A stretch of 54,157 nt of DNA from Pelagibacteraceae bacterium. GTDB lineage: Bacteria; Pseudomonadota; Alphaproteobacteria; Pelagibacterales; Pelagibacteraceae. The position numbers were made by a program, and so were the translations under genes. Every line of letters starts with the position of its first letter. The stretch's first letter is position 1. Under the pieces are notes generated by a model. The model was not told where the DNA came from. It ran no database searches and was given only the letters and a program-made list of their open reading frames with translations. The stretch spans positions 1 through 54,157 of the forward strand of contig SHWS01000008.1 of NCBI GenBank assembly GCA_009693705.1, read 5' to 3'. Below, in pieces: positions 1 through 10,287 of the stretch.

Positions 1-8
1 GGGTCTTA

Positions 9-380
9 ATGGAAGAAAATTTCAATAAACATTTAGGTAATAAACTTAAGTTAAGAAGAGTGGCACTTGGATTAACACAAACTAAAGTTGCAACAGCTAT
101 TAACGTTACATTTCAACAAATTCAAAAATACGAAAAGGGAACCAATGGAGTAAGTTCAATTAGGCTTTTACAACTTTCTAATTATTTAAAAGTTCCGATA
201 AATTATTTTTATGAAGATTTTTCAGAGTACTTGTTAAATTTTGAAAAATCAAATGGAGAACATATGAATATAAATTTTAACTTCTTAACAAAATTATATT
301 TTGAACTTAACGCTGATCAAAAATTAAAATTTAATAAATCGCTTCAATTATCTAATCTAAATATTTCTAAAGTAGGATAA
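9..380 (+). CDS. XRE-family helix-turn-helix transcriptional regulator
   Basis: This 123-residue protein carries an N-terminal lambda-repressor-like helix-turn-helix at roughly residues 8-65. The segments LRRVALGLTQTKVA and TFQQIQKYEKGTN are typical of the alphaproteobacterial XRE group that includes PraR/PhrR-like regulators, which act as cytoplasmic dimeric DNA-binding proteins. The remaining ~55 residues have no motif I recognise. The ATG at position 9 is the first visible start, but the frame stays open to the window edge, so the true start could lie upstream. The gene ends nine bases before the 3' end of the opposing tRNA-Asn. The family call is firm; the targets are unknown. Confidence 0.85.
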   Translation: MEENFNKHLGNKLKLRRVALGLTQTKVATAINVTFQQIQKYEKGTNGVSSIRLLQLSNYLKVPINYFYEDFSEYLLNFEKSNGEHMNINFNFLTKLYFELNADQKLKFNKSLQLSNLNISKVG

Positions 381-389
381 TTTAATTTT

Positions 390-465
390 TGGCTCCTCGG
401 GCAGGACTCGAACCTGCGACCAATTGATTAACAGTCAACTGCTCTACCAACTGAGCTACCGAGGA
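390..465 (-). tRNA. tRNA-Asn (anticodon GTT)
   Basis: Read on the minus strand this is a 76-nt cloverleaf. The acceptor stem is TCCTCGG paired with CCGAGGA, followed by discriminator G and a genome-encoded CCA. The D-arm is GCTC..GAGC, the anticodon stem GTTGA/TCAAT, the anticodon loop CTGTTAA, and the T-arm GCAGG-TTCGAGT-CCTGC. The anticodon is GTT. The U33-G34-U35 motif makes it a potential substrate of the tRNA-guanine transglycosylase encoded at 37.9 kb. Confidence 0.97.
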
Positions 466-666
466 ATATAAAATAAAATAAAGTTTTTTTTACATGATCC
501 AAGAGTAACTGTAAATCAAATAGTGATTTTTTTACTAGATCAAAAATCTAAAAAACTAGTCAACTGTCCTAATAACATTAGTTAATAATTTCCAATATTA
601 TTAAATTTAATTTTTTTATTAAATATTTAAAATAATTTATTTTTTAAATTTTATGGCATATTTATT

Positions 667-740
667 TGGAGGCAACGCCCAGAATCGAACTGGGATACAA
701 GGATTTGCAATCCTCTGCGTAACCATTCCGCCACGTTGCC
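667..740 (-). tRNA. tRNA-Cys (anticodon GCA)
   Basis: Read on the minus strand this is a 74-nt cloverleaf. The acceptor stem is GGCAACG with CGTTGCC, followed by discriminator T and an encoded CCA. The anticodon arm is AGGAT-TGCAA-ATCC with anticodon GCA, and the T-arm contains TTCGATT. It lies upstream of tRNA-Asn on the same strand. The 201-base AT-rich gap between them shows no gene or clear terminator. Confidence 0.97.
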
Positions 741-856
741 ATTAGTTTGGATCTACAATTACTTTTTATATAAAATATTTCTCATTAGTCTATCAAATAA
801 CATTCGAATTTGATTATTGTTAATTTAGATTATTAAATTATAAACTTAATTAACAC

Positions 857-3484
857 ATGACTAATGATAAATACGTACATTCTGATGTTGAAAATAAGAT
901 TTATACTTATTGGGAAAAAAACAAATTATTTGAACCAAAAAAAAATTTAAAGAAATTTTCAATAGTTATACCTCCTCCTAACATAACTGGAAGTTTACAT
1001 ATGGGACATGCCTTAAATAATTCAATTCAAGATCTTTTAGTTCGATACTATCGGATGAATAGCTATGAAACTTTATGGCAGCCAGGAACCGATCATGCTG
1101 GAATTGCTACTCAAGCTTTAGTCGAACGACAACTTGAAAAACAAAATATTAATAAGAATTCAATCGGCAGAGAAAAATTTATTGAAAAAGTTTGGGAATG
1201 GAAAAATCAATATGGAGACATAATCATTAATCAACTTAAAAAATTAGGCTGTTCTTGCGATTGGTCAAGAAATGCATTTACTATGGATGAAAATTTATCA
1301 AAATCAGTTCTCACAGTTTTTGTTGAGCTATACAAAAAAAATTTGATTTATAAAGCCAAAAAACTTGTTAATTGGGATACTGTCTTGAAGACAGCGATTT
1401 CAGATTTAGAGGTAGATCAACGAGAAGTTAATTCCATTATATATTATATTAAATATCCAATAGATGAATCAGAGAAGTTTATAACAATAGCAACAACTCG
1501 TCCTGAAACAATGTTAGGAGATACTGCAATAGCGGTGAATCCTAAGGACCAAAGATTTAAAACTCTTGTTGGTAAGACTGTTACCGTTCCTATTGTTGGA
1601 AGAAAAATTAAAATTATTAAAGATGATTATGCTGATCCCGAACAAGGTACTGGAGCTTTAAAAATTACACCAGCTCATGATTTTAATGACTATGATGTTG
1701 GTCAGAGACATAGCTTAGAAATAATAAATATTTTCACTGAAGAGGGGAAAATAAATGAAAATGGTCCTAAAGACTATGTTGGTTTAGATAGATTTGTTGC
1801 AAGAAAGAAAATTCTTAAAGAATTAAAAGAAAAAGAATTTTTTGTTAAGGAGGAAAATATAAAAAATAAAATTCCTTATGGAGACAGATCTAATTCAATA
1901 ATAGAGCCCTTTTTAACAAATCAATGGTTTGTAGACGCAGAAAAATTATCTATTAAAGCAAAAGAAGTCGTAGAAAATAAAAAAATTAAATTTTTCCCAG
2001 AAAACTGGTCTAAAACTTATTTTCAATGGATAAATAATATTGAGCCCTGGTGTATCTCAAGGCAACTTTGGTGGGGTCATCAAATACCAGCTTGGTATGG
2101 TCCTGATGGCAAGTTATTTGTAGCTATGAGTGAAGAGGATGCAAAAAAAGAGGCAAAACATTTTTATAATAAAGATGTTGAATTAATGAGAGACCCAGAT
2201 GTTTTAGATACATGGTTTTCATCAGGGCTATGGCCACTTGCAACCTTAGGTTGGCCCAATCAAAGTGAATATTTAAAAAAATTTTATCCTACTAACGTTT
2301 TAGTGACCGGTTTTGATATTATTTTTTTTTGGGTTGCAAGAATGATTATGTTTGGAATGGAGTTCCAGAATAAAGAGCCTTTTAAAGAAGTTTATGTTCA
2401 TGCGTTAGTTAAAGATGAAAAAGGTCAAAAAATGTCCAAGTCTAAAGGTAACGTAATCGATCCTGTAGATTTAATAAATAAATACAGCGCTGATGCTTTA
2501 AGATTTACACTTTTATCAATGGCATCACCTGGAACAGATCTAAAACTTTCTGAAGAGAGAGTTAAAGGATATCGTAATTTTTTAAATAAATTGTGGAACG
2601 CTAATAATTTTTTAATTACAAATGAATGTGATTTTAAAACTACCGATAAAACACTAAATTTATCTCTAAATATTAATAAATGGATTTATAATGAATTAAT
2701 TGAAACAAAAAATTCTATTGATAAACATTTAAAAGATTATCGATTTGATGAAGCTGCAAAAAGTGCTTATAAATTTGTATGGAATTCATATTGTGATTGG
2801 TATTTAGAGTTATCAAAAACAATTTTATTTTCTGAAAATGAAATTAATAAAAAAGAAGTTAGATCTTTTTCGACTTATATATTTAAACAAATTTTAGTTT
2901 TGTTACATCCATTTATACCTTTTATAACTGAAGAAATATGGTTAAAAAATAAATTTGACAATTTAGGTAAAAATTTTTTAATGCTTACTAATTGGCCAAT
3001 AGGAGAAATTAATAAAGACGAATCACATAAAGATGTTGAAATAATAATTAGTATCATCTCAGAAATTAGATCATTTAAAAATCAATTAAATGTTACACCT
3101 GGTTCTTTTATAGATATGTCTATTCAAGATTTAAAAAATACAACAAAAAAATTTATCAATCATAATGAAACAATTTTAAAAAAAATGGGACGTATAAATA
3201 ATTTTTATATTAAAGATCAGGAAAAATCTTCAGCTTCAATTATAATAAACGGAGAAGTATTTAAGATTTATTTTGATCAAAATGTTGATTTAAAATTAAT
3301 TAAAGAAAATCTAATTAATCGTAAAAAAAAATATCAAAATGAATTAGATGTTATTTCTAAACGATTATCTAATAAAAATTTTGTCGATCAGGCTCCAAAA
3401 GATATTGTTGATCAAGAAAAAACTAATTATACTAATTTAAACAATGATATTAAAAAATTATCTTTAACAATTGAAAACTTATAG
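857..3484 (+). CDS. valS: Valyl-tRNA synthetase
   Basis: ValRS charges tRNA-Val with valine in the cytoplasm. The 875-residue protein is a class I synthetase of normal length for the family. The HIGH-type signature HMGH is at residues 48-51 and KMSKS at about 525-529. The connective-peptide editing domain includes [12 protein letters not shown] near residue 213. An anticodon-binding domain follows, and the last ~65 residues are Lys/Glu/Leu-rich as in the ValRS C-terminal coiled coil. The stop TAG shares its last base with the GTG start of ilvD, so the two are probably co-transcribed. Confidence 0.98.
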   Translation: MTNDKYVHSDVENKIYTYWEKNKLFEPKKNLKKFSIVIPPPNITGSLHMGHALNNSIQDLLVRYYRMNSYETLWQPGTDHAGIATQALVERQLEKQNINKNSIGREKFIEKVWEWKNQYGDIIINQLKKLGCSCDWSRNAFTMDENLSKSVLTVFVELYKKNLIYKAKKLVNWDTVLKTAISDLEVDQREVNSIIYYIKYPIDESEKFITIATTRPETMLGDTAIAVNPKDQRFKTLVGKTVTVPIVGRKIKIIKDDYADPEQGTGALKITPAHDFNDYDVGQRHSLEIINIFTEEGKINENGPKDYVGLDRFVARKKILKELKEKEFFVKEENIKNKIPYGDRSNSIIEPFLTNQWFVDAEKLSIKAKEVVENKKIKFFPENWSKTYFQWINNIEPWCISRQLWWGHQIPAWYGPDGKLFVAMSEEDAKKEAKHFYNKDVELMRDPDVLDTWFSSGLWPLATLGWPNQSEYLKKFYPTNVLVTGFDIIFFWVARMIMFGMEFQNKEPFKEVYVHALVKDEKGQKMSKSKGNVIDPVDLINKYSADALRFTLLSMASPGTDLKLSEERVKGYRNFLNKLWNANNFLITNECDFKTTDKTLNLSLNINKWIYNELIETKNSIDKHLKDYRFDEAAKSAYKFVWNSYCDWYLELSKTILFSENEINKKEVRSFSTYIFKQILVLLHPFIPFITEEIWLKNKFDNLGKNFLMLTNWPIGEINKDESHKDVEIIISIISEIRSFKNQLNVTPGSFIDMSIQDLKNTTKKFINHNETILKKMGRINNFYIKDQEKSSASIIINGEVFKIYFDQNVDLKLIKENLINRKKKYQNELDVISKRLSNKNFVDQAPKDIVDQEKTNYTNLNNDIKKLSLTIENL

Positions 3485-5202
3485 TGAAAAAATTTGATAA
3501 AAATAAATTGCCTAGTAGACACACATCTATTGGCGCTGATAGAGCACCACACCGATCATTTTATTATGCGATGGGAGAAACTGAAAAAGATGTAGCTAAA
3601 CCTTTTATAGGTGTTGTATCGACATGGAATGAAGCGGCACCGTGCAATATTGCTTTAATGAGACAGGCCCAATCAGTTAAAAAAGGTGTCAGAGCGAATG
3701 GTGGAACTCCTAGAGAGTTTTGTACTATCACCGTAACTGACGGTATTGCCATGGGCCATGAAGGAATGAAATCTTCACTAATTTCTAGAGAAGTAATTGC
3801 AGACTCAACCGAACTTACTGTTAGAGGGCATTGTTATGATGGATTAGTTGGAATTGCTGGCTGTGATAAATCATTACCAGCTTTGATGATGGCTATGGTT
3901 CGTCTAAATGTTCCAAGTGTTTTTATTTATGGTGGATCAATTTTGCCAGGAAGATACAAAGGCAAAGATGTAACTGTTGTTGATGTATTTGAAGCAGTTG
4001 GAAAACATTCATCAGGTCAAATGTCTCTTAAAGAATTAAGAAAATTAGAATTAGTTGCTTGTCCGAGTGCAGGTGCTTGTGGTGGACAATTTACAGCAAA
4101 TACAATGGCATGTGTTTCTGAGGCTATTGGGCTAGCGTTACCTTATTCAGCAGGAACTCCTGCTCCTTATGAAGAAAGGGATAAGTATGCTGTAGAGAGT
4201 GGCAAAACTGTTATGAATTTATTGGCAAAAAATATTAGGCCTCGTGATATTGTTACAAAAAAAGCATTAGAAAATGCTGCAACCATAGTTGCTGCTACAG
4301 GAGGCTCAACTAATGCAGCTTTACACTTACCTGCTATTGCAAATGAGATAGGAATTAAATTTGATTTAATGGATATTGCTAAAATTTTTAAAAGAACTCC
4401 TTATCTTGCTGATTTAAAACCAGGTGGAAAATATGTTGCAAAAGATATGTGGTTAGCTGGTGGTGTTCCAATGCTTTTAAAAACTTTATTGGATGGAGGT
4501 TATATTCATGGAGATTGTATGACTGTTACAGGAAAAACTATGAAACAAAATTTAAAAAATATTAAGTTTAATTTAAAGCAAAAAGTTTTAAGAAAATATG
4601 ATAATCCATTATCCCCAGACGGTGGTGTTGTAGGTTTAAAAGGAAATTTAGCACCTGATGGTTCTATTGTTAAAATTGCTGGTTTAAAGAAATTACAGTT
4701 TACCGGTAAAGCAAAGTGTTTTGATAATGAAGAAGCCGCAATGTTGGCTGTACAAAAAAGACAATATAAAGAAGGTGATGTAATTATTATTCGATATGAA
4801 GGACCTGTAGGCGGTCCTGGTATGAGAGAAATGTTATCGACAACAGCTGCAATCTACGGCCAAGGAATGGGGGAGAAAGTAGCTCTAATTACTGATGGAA
4901 GGTTCTCAGGAGCAACCAGAGGCTTCTGTGTAGGCCATGTAGGCCCTGAGGCGGCCCTAGGAGGTCCTTTAGCTCTTTTACGTAACGGTGATATCATTGA
5001 TATAGATGCTAAAAAAGGGACTATTAACGTAAGATTATCTAAAGCTGAATTAGTGGCCAGACGCAAAAAGTGGAAACCAAGAAAATCTGAGTTTGGATCA
5101 GGTACATTGTGGAAATATGCACAAACAGTTGGACCAGCTTATCTAGGCGCATCAACTCATCCTGGCAAAAGAAAAGAAGTAAAAGAGTACGCTAATATTT
5201 AA
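3484..5202 (+). CDS. ilvD: Dihydroxy-acid dehydratase
   Basis: IlvD dehydrates 2,3-dihydroxy-isovalerate and 2,3-dihydroxy-3-methylvalerate to the 2-keto acids of valine and isoleucine synthesis. The protein has 572 residues. Three cysteines match the [2Fe-2S] subtype: Cys54 in APCN, Cys127 in GCDKSLPA and Cys199 in [12 protein letters not shown]. The C-terminal half contains the conserved [11 protein letters not shown] and [11 protein letters not shown] segments. The start is GTG, overlapping the valS stop by one base, which suggests translational coupling. The stop TAA likewise overlaps the ATG of the next gene by one base. Confidence 0.98.
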   Translation: MKKFDKNKLPSRHTSIGADRAPHRSFYYAMGETEKDVAKPFIGVVSTWNEAAPCNIALMRQAQSVKKGVRANGGTPREFCTITVTDGIAMGHEGMKSSLISREVIADSTELTVRGHCYDGLVGIAGCDKSLPALMMAMVRLNVPSVFIYGGSILPGRYKGKDVTVVDVFEAVGKHSSGQMSLKELRKLELVACPSAGACGGQFTANTMACVSEAIGLALPYSAGTPAPYEERDKYAVESGKTVMNLLAKNIRPRDIVTKKALENAATIVAATGGSTNAALHLPAIANEIGIKFDLMDIAKIFKRTPYLADLKPGGKYVAKDMWLAGGVPMLLKTLLDGGYIHGDCMTVTGKTMKQNLKNIKFNLKQKVLRKYDNPLSPDGGVVGLKGNLAPDGSIVKIAGLKKLQFTGKAKCFDNEEAAMLAVQKRQYKEGDVIIIRYEGPVGGPGMREMLSTTAAIYGQGMGEKVALITDGRFSGATRGFCVGHVGPEAALGGPLALLRNGDIIDIDAKKGTINVRLSKAELVARRKKWKPRKSEFGSGTLWKYAQTVGPAYLGASTHPGKRKEVKEYANI

Positions 5203-6407
5203 TGAAAATTAGACCTGTTATTTTGTGTGGTGGCTCAGGGACGAGACTTTGGACAAATTCTAAAAATCAACAAGCAAAACAATTTATTGATTTTGGTGGT
5301 TGGACTTTAATTGAGAAAGCTTTGAAGCGGATCAAAGATCCAACTTTTGATTATCCAATTATTAGCACTAATTCTAAATATTTAACATTAGTTAAAAAAT
5401 ATTTAAAAAAAACTAAAACTATTAAATATAAAATAATTTTAGAACCTTCTAAAAGAAATACTGCGCCCGCAATTCTTGCTGCGGCATTAATTAAAGATAT
5501 ACCAAATCAACAACCATTAATATTTTTTGCAGCAGATCATTTAATAGACAACATCGGTACTCTTAATAAAGCTATCAATAAAAATAAAGTTCATTTAACA
5601 GATCAAAATGTATTCATTTTTGGAATTAAACCTAATAGACCTTCAAGTGAATATGGTTATTTTTTAACCAAAAAAATTAATCAAAATATTAATAAAGTAA
5701 TTAAATTTATTGAAAAACCAAAAGAAATAAAAGCTAAACATATTATTAAACAAAAAGGTTATTGGAATTCAGGTATGTTTTTTTTAAGAAAAGACTCAAT
5801 TATTAATAACTTTAAAAGATATCAGTTAAATACTTATAAAAATTGTCTTCAATCAGTTTCAAATGCAGTTTTAAAAAATAATATTTATTATTTAGACAAA
5901 ACATCTTTTGAAAAAATAACACCAAAATCATTTGATTATGCAATATTAGAAAAAATGAAGCAAATTAATGCTATTAAATTAAATCTCTTTTGGTCGGATC
6001 TTGGAAGTTGGAAAGAAATTTTAAAAATGTACAATAAAAATAAAAAAAAATTATTTAATAAAAAAAATGTTTATTATAGACCTTGGGGCAGTTACGTAAA
6101 TTTATATGAAGGCAAGGGTTTCTTAATAAAAGAATTACACATTAAATCTAAAGGTAGTTTAAGTTTGCAAAAGCATCATCATCGATCAGAGCATTGGTTG
6201 GTCACTGCAGGAAATCCTAAAATTACACTAAATAAAGATAGTTTTAACAAAAAACCCAATGAAGATATCTTTATTCCCTTAGGCGCAATCCACAGGATTC
6301 AAAATCCAAATAAACAACCTGTAAAAATTATAGAAGCTCAATTAGGCTCTTTACTTAAAGAAACTGACATAGTTAGATATGAAGATATATATGGAAGAAT
6401 TAAATAA
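5202..6407 (+). CDS. Bifunctional mannose-1-phosphate guanylyltransferase / type II mannose-6-phosphate isomerase
   Basis: Two domains are visible. An N-terminal nucleotidyltransferase has CGGSGTRLW at residues 9-17, a KQF segment after it and FIEKPKE in the middle. A C-terminal cupin domain from about residue 290 contains YYRPWGSY and the type II isomerase motif QKHHHRSEHW near 322. Together these would make GDP-mannose from mannose phosphates for surface polysaccharide, as in ManC/AlgA. At 401 residues it is shorter than the usual ~470, mainly through trimmed loops. It overlaps ilvD by one base, although the pathways are unrelated. No other polysaccharide gene is nearby, so the final product cannot be inferred. 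Confidence 0.9.
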   Translation: MKIRPVILCGGSGTRLWTNSKNQQAKQFIDFGGWTLIEKALKRIKDPTFDYPIISTNSKYLTLVKKYLKKTKTIKYKIILEPSKRNTAPAILAAALIKDIPNQQPLIFFAADHLIDNIGTLNKAINKNKVHLTDQNVFIFGIKPNRPSSEYGYFLTKKINQNINKVIKFIEKPKEIKAKHIIKQKGYWNSGMFFLRKDSIINNFKRYQLNTYKNCLQSVSNAVLKNNIYYLDKTSFEKITPKSFDYAILEKMKQINAIKLNLFWSDLGSWKEILKMYNKNKKKLFNKKNVYYRPWGSYVNLYEGKGFLIKELHIKSKGSLSLQKHHHRSEHWLVTAGNPKITLNKDSFNKKPNEDIFIPLGAIHRIQNPNKQPVKIIEAQLGSLLKETDIVRYEDIYGRIK

Positions 6408-6457
6408 AAATTATTATTTATAAATTTTATGTTAAAAAAATATTTCTTTTTTGTTTA

Positions 6458-7609
6458 ATGACTGTAAACGAATTTACACTAATATTATTAATTTTTTTCT
6501 TAATTTACTTACTTTTTAAAAAAAAAAATCAATCAAAAAATTTAGCTTCATTAATTAATAGATCTTCAAATGATAATTCTGATAAAAAATTTGTTTTAGA
6601 TCAATTAGATGATCAATTAATTGTTTTAGATAAATTTAATCTTATTGTGTATGTTAATAATAGTGCAATAAACCGTTTTGGTAACAATTTATTAAATAAA
6701 AATATATCTAGTGTTATCAGAAACTCTAATTTAATTAATTCTATTGATTTAACATTTAATAAAAAAATAACACAAAATGTAAAAGTTGAAATTGAATATC
6801 CTAATTATCAACTTTATCAGGTTTACTGCATACCGGGTCCAACATATTTTTATCCAGATCCTAATTCTGTAGTTTTATTTTTTAAAGATTTAACTGAAAT
6901 AATTAAATCTCAAAAATATCGAACTGATTTTGTAGCTAATGTATCTCATGAATTAAGAACACCACTAATGTCAATTAAAGGTTCATTAGAAACAATATTA
7001 GATTCAGCTAAAGATGACCCAAAAGCCCAAAAGGAATTTATGAAAATTATACTTGATCAAACAGAAAGAATGGAGGCTTTAATTAATGACCTTTTATTTT
7101 TAAGTAAAATTGAATTAGAAGAACATATAAGACCTACTGCCATAGTTAATATTAATGAAATTTTTAATCAAGTAGAGGCTAATTTTGATTTACCATTAAA
7201 GCAAAAAAATATTAAATTAATTAATAAATTATTTATACCCACCGTTGTAATAGGAGATTATCAAAAATTGTATACATTGTTTTCAAATTTGATTGACAAT
7301 TCAATTAAATACTCAAATCAAAATAGTCAAATTGAACTTAAAAGTGAAATCGGATCAAATAAGTTAATTGAAAATAACTTTATGATCAGTGTTAAAGATC
7401 AAGGCATTGGTATTTCTAAAAATGATTTACCAAGAGTAACTGAAAGATTTTATCGGGCCACTGTTAATAAAAGCAAGAATGTCACTGGTACTGGACTGGG
7501 TTTATCCCTTATGAAGCATATAGTTACTCAACACAATGGAGATTATGAGATAATAAGTGAATTAAATAAAGGAACTGAAGTTAAAATATTTATCCCAACT
7601 GCTTTATAA
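6458..7609 (+). CDS. phoR: Phosphate regulon sensor histidine kinase PhoR
   Basis: This 383-residue membrane kinase has one clear N-terminal transmembrane segment (about residues 6-20) and a PAS-like region (about 50-145). A HisKA dimerisation domain carries the phospho-accepting His164 in NVSHELRTP. The ATPase domain has N-box residues NLIDN (277-281), the G1 box DQGIG (314-318) and the G2 box GTGLG (344-348). In the Pho system PhoR phosphorylates PhoB at low phosphate under control of PstSCAB and PhoU, and all of those partners follow directly downstream. This placement makes PhoR the best call among related kinases. Confidence 0.94.
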   Translation: MTVNEFTLILLIFFLIYLLFKKKNQSKNLASLINRSSNDNSDKKFVLDQLDDQLIVLDKFNLIVYVNNSAINRFGNNLLNKNISSVIRNSNLINSIDLTFNKKITQNVKVEIEYPNYQLYQVYCIPGPTYFYPDPNSVVLFFKDLTEIIKSQKYRTDFVANVSHELRTPLMSIKGSLETILDSAKDDPKAQKEFMKIILDQTERMEALINDLLFLSKIELEEHIRPTAIVNINEIFNQVEANFDLPLKQKNIKLINKLFIPTVVIGDYQKLYTLFSNLIDNSIKYSNQNSQIELKSEIGSNKLIENNFMISVKDQGIGISKNDLPRVTERFYRATVNKSKNVTGTGLGLSLMKHIVTQHNGDYEIISELNKGTEVKIFIPTAL

Positions 7610-7721
7610 ATTTTAAAAACCATTATAAAATTCTTAATTAAAATAAGTTCAATTTTTTAATTTATTAGATATCAAGATTATTTGCATTATCTCAATAAAC
7701 ACAAACTATAATTTAGCTTAT

Positions 7722-7750
7722 TTTAACAAAACCTTAACATATCTGTAATA
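7722..7750 (+). promoter_or_regulatory. Candidate Pho box upstream of pstS
   Basis: Two near-identical 7-base units, TTTAACA (7722-7728) and CTTAACA (7733-7739), lie in direct repeat with an 11-base period. A weaker third unit in phase, TGTAATA, is at 7744-7750. PhoB sites are classically built from 7-base half-sites with 4-base AT-rich spacers, so the spacing fits, though the half-sites differ from the CTGTCAT consensus. A TATAAA at 7771-7776 could be the -10 element and the pstS start follows at 7814. Location and periodicity support the call; the sequence match is only partial. Confidence 0.45.
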
Positions 7751-7813
7751 TTAGTTTTTCAATCGAGTTCTATAAAAAGGTTCAATTTATTATAAATGAA
7801 AGGAATCAATAAA

Positions 7814-8824
7814 ATGAAAAAAATAATTTTAATCTTAGCTGCTTTAGTTGCGTTTTCAGTTGTTACTATTGCTCAAGCTAGAGATCAATTAAAAGTTACT
7901 GGATCTTCTACTGTTTATCCATATTCAACTGTAGTTGCTGAGCGATTTGGCAAAGAGGGGAAATTTAAAACTCCTGTTGTCGAGAGCGTTGGAACAGGCG
8001 GTGGATTTAAAGCTTTTTGTGCTGGTGTAGGAGTTGATCATCCAGATTTTACTGGAGCTTCTAGAGCAATCAAAAAAGAAGAAATCGAACTTTGCCAAAA
8101 AAATGGTGTGACTGAAATAATCGAATTAGCAATCGGTAATGACGGTTTAGTATTCGCAGTTTCAGTTGATGGAAAAGATTCTAACTTTACTAAAGAACAA
8201 CTTTGGAAAGCAATAGCTCATGACGTTATGTATGGTGGCAAAATTACAAAAAATCCATATAAAAAATGGAGTGATATAGATAAATCTTTGCCAGACGTTA
8301 ATATTGAAATTTTAGTTGCTCCACCAACATCCGGAACACGAGATGCATGGGATGCTTTAGTAATGGAAGCGGGTTGTGATAAGGATTTTATAGGACTTAA
8401 TGGTGGTAACAAAAAAGCTTGCGTTAAGTATAGAGAAGATGGAGCGGTGATAGAAGCAGGAGAAAATGATACTTTAATTGTTCAAAAAATTACATCCTCC
8501 CCAAACACATATGGTTATTTTGGTTACAGCTACTTAATTGCAAATAAAGATAAAATTAAACCAGCACAAATTGATGGAATTACTCCTACAGTTGAAGGGA
8601 TACAAAGTTATACTTATCCTCTGTCAAGACCATTATTTTTGTATGCAAAAAAAGCTCACGCCGATGTAATTCCTGGTTTTAAAGAATTTCTTGGTGAGTT
8701 TGCTTTACCAGGTACAGTTGGAGTAACTGGTTATCTTTTTAAGGTTGGTTTAGTGCCAAATGCAAAAGAAACTGAAGAAAAAGTAAGAGATATAGTTGCT
8801 AATTTAACTATAATGCAAAACTAA
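7814..8824 (+). CDS. pstS: Phosphate ABC transporter, periplasmic phosphate-binding protein
   Basis: PstS captures phosphate in the periplasm for the PstCAB transporter. From the chosen start the protein has 336 residues. A Sec signal peptide (MKKIILILAALVAF...) has likely cleavage after AQA. The mature part begins with the PstS hallmark VTGSSTVYPYS and later has TSGTRDAW, typical of ligand-contacting segments in this family. An upstream in-frame ATG at 7796 is possible. I prefer 7814 because an AAAGGA ribosome site at 7799-7804 sits at good spacing from it and would lie inside the gene otherwise. It is the first gene after the candidate Pho box. Confidence 0.96.
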   Translation: MKKIILILAALVAFSVVTIAQARDQLKVTGSSTVYPYSTVVAERFGKEGKFKTPVVESVGTGGGFKAFCAGVGVDHPDFTGASRAIKKEEIELCQKNGVTEIIELAIGNDGLVFAVSVDGKDSNFTKEQLWKAIAHDVMYGGKITKNPYKKWSDIDKSLPDVNIEILVAPPTSGTRDAWDALVMEAGCDKDFIGLNGGNKKACVKYREDGAVIEAGENDTLIVQKITSSPNTYGYFGYSYLIANKDKIKPAQIDGITPTVEGIQSYTYPLSRPLFLYAKKAHADVIPGFKEFLGEFALPGTVGVTGYLFKVGLVPNAKETEEKVRDIVANLTIMQN

Positions 8825-8840
8825 TAATTAACTAATTTTT

Positions 8841-8866
8841 TATAGCCGAAATAAATTTCGGCTATA
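8841..8866. other. Perfect stem-loop between pstS and pstC
   Basis: TATAGCCGAAAT and its exact reverse complement are separated by two A bases, giving an uninterrupted 12-base inverted repeat (effectively an 11-pair stem with a tetraloop). It lies 17 bases after the pstS stop. No U-run follows it on either strand, so it does not look like a canonical intrinsic terminator. A hairpin here could protect the 3' end of a pstS-only mRNA, or attenuate readthrough so that the binding protein is made in excess over PstCAB. That role is inferred. Confidence 0.75.
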
Positions 8867-8901
8867 AAATATGAAATTATCAAAAAAATATTAAATTTTT
8901 T

Positions 8902-10287
8902 ATGAATTTAACCATAATAACCTTGATCATTGTTTTTAGTTTGTCTTGTTTTTTTTTTGGAAAAACTAGAGTTTCTAATAAAATAAAAATAAGTGGTAAA
9001 AAATTTAATTCCTTACCAGTTTATTATGGTTATTATTTAGCCGCATGGTGCGGCTTACCAGCTCTAATAATTTTATTCTTTTGGTCATTTTCTGATTTAT
9101 ATTTTATAAAATTTTTAATTTTATCTGACTTTAAAGCTGATCCAACAATTGATAAAAATAAATTAAATTTAATATTTACAGAAATTGTATCAATAGCTGA
9201 GAAAAAATTCTCAGGTCAAATTCCTAAAAATTTAGTGCCTTATGCCGAAAGATTTTTAAATCTTAACAAAATTTTTGAATTATCAAAGCTAGCCGTAATT
9301 TCTAGTACGATCGTATTTTCAATTTTTTTTAGTTATAAGCAAATTTTAAAAAACATTAAAGCAAGAGAAAGTGTTGAAAAAGTAATTAGATTTATAATGT
9401 TTTTTTGTGCTGCCATTGCAGTTTTGACAACTCTTGGAATTGTTCTGTCTCTGCTCTTTGAAAGTATTAAATTTTTTACAGTAGTACCTATTTTTGATTT
9501 TATTACAGGAACAAATTGGGCACCGGGTAGAGCGTTCATTAGAGATGCTTCGACTGAAATTGCTGATGTTGAAAATGTTTTTGGAGCGGTTCCACTATTT
9601 TGGGGAACTTTTTTTATTGCAGCAATAGCAATGTGCGTTGCTGTTCCGGTGGGTCTTTTTTCTGGTATATATATGGCTGAGTATGCACGAAGCAAAGTTA
9701 GGAAAATAGTTAAACCATTAATTGAGGTTTTGGCAGGTATACCCACTGTCGTATATGGTTTTTTTGCAGCCTTAACAGTCGGTCCTTTTTTTAGAGCTTT
9801 AGGTGAAACAATTGGTTTAGACGTATCTTCTGAAAGTGCGCTAGCCGCTGGCATAGTTATGGGCGTTATGATTATTCCTTACGTTTCATCATTAACAGAT
9901 GATGTAATTAATGCAGTTCCATTGGCCCTTAGGGAAGCATCATACTCTATGGGTGCAACAAAATCTGAAACTATAAAAAAAGTAGTTTTACCTGCTGCAC
10001 TTCCTGGAATTGTTGGGGCTATTCTTCTTGCGGTATCTCGTGCTGTTGGAGAAACAATGATAGTTGTTATGGCTGCTGGACTCGGTGCAAGATTAACAAT
10101 CAATCCACTAGAAGCATCTACCACTATTACAACACAAATTGTTACAATTCTAGTAGGTGATCAGTCTTTTAATAATCCAAAAACACAAGCTGCTTTTGCC
10201 TTAGGAATTACATTATTTTTCTTTACATTAATTATAAATATAATTGCATTACAAACTGTTAAAAAATTTAAAGAACAATATGACTAG
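8902..10287 (+). CDS. pstC: Phosphate ABC transporter permease PstC
   Basis: PstC is one of two inner-membrane permeases of the high-affinity phosphate transporter. The 461-residue protein has several hydrophobic segments. An N-terminal extension (about residues 1-160) with extra membrane spans resembles the longer alphaproteobacterial PstC form. The C-terminal half is the conserved permease domain, with FSGIYMAEYARSKVR and the EAA-type cytoplasmic loop REASYSMGATKSETIKKVVLP, which docks on PstB. The gene ends inside the start of pstA (overlap ATGACTAG), indicating coupling. Confidence 0.95.
   Translation: MNLTIITLIIVFSLSCFFFGKTRVSNKIKISGKKFNSLPVYYGYYLAAWCGLPALIILFFWSFSDLYFIKFLILSDFKADPTIDKNKLNLIFTEIVSIAEKKFSGQIPKNLVPYAERFLNLNKIFELSKLAVISSTIVFSIFFSYKQILKNIKARESVEKVIRFIMFFCAAIAVLTTLGIVLSLLFESIKFFTVVPIFDFITGTNWAPGRAFIRDASTEIADVENVFGAVPLFWGTFFIAAIAMCVAVPVGLFSGIYMAEYARSKVRKIVKPLIEVLAGIPTVVYGFFAALTVGPFFRALGETIGLDVSSESALAAGIVMGVMIIPYVSSLTDDVINAVPLALREASYSMGATKSETIKKVVLPAALPGIVGAILLAVSRAVGETMIVVMAAGLGARLTINPLEASTTITTQIVTILVGDQSFNNPKTQAAFALGITLFFFTLIINIIALQTVKKFKEQYD

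Noticed and set aside
466-666. Small gene or RNA between tRNA-Asn and tRNA-Cys
   Set aside because: Only short A/T-rich frames and a weak 4-base stem (AGAT/ATCT) are present; nothing exceeds what is expected for this base composition.
8841-8866. Intrinsic terminator after pstS
   Set aside because: The stem is perfect but no T-run follows on either strand; the T-run lies before it. It was kept as a stem-loop of other function.
9333-9854. 173-codon open frame on the minus strand inside pstC
   Set aside because: It lies wholly opposite the conserved permease domain of PstC and its translation has no recognisable motif; it is a by-product of codon usage on the real strand.
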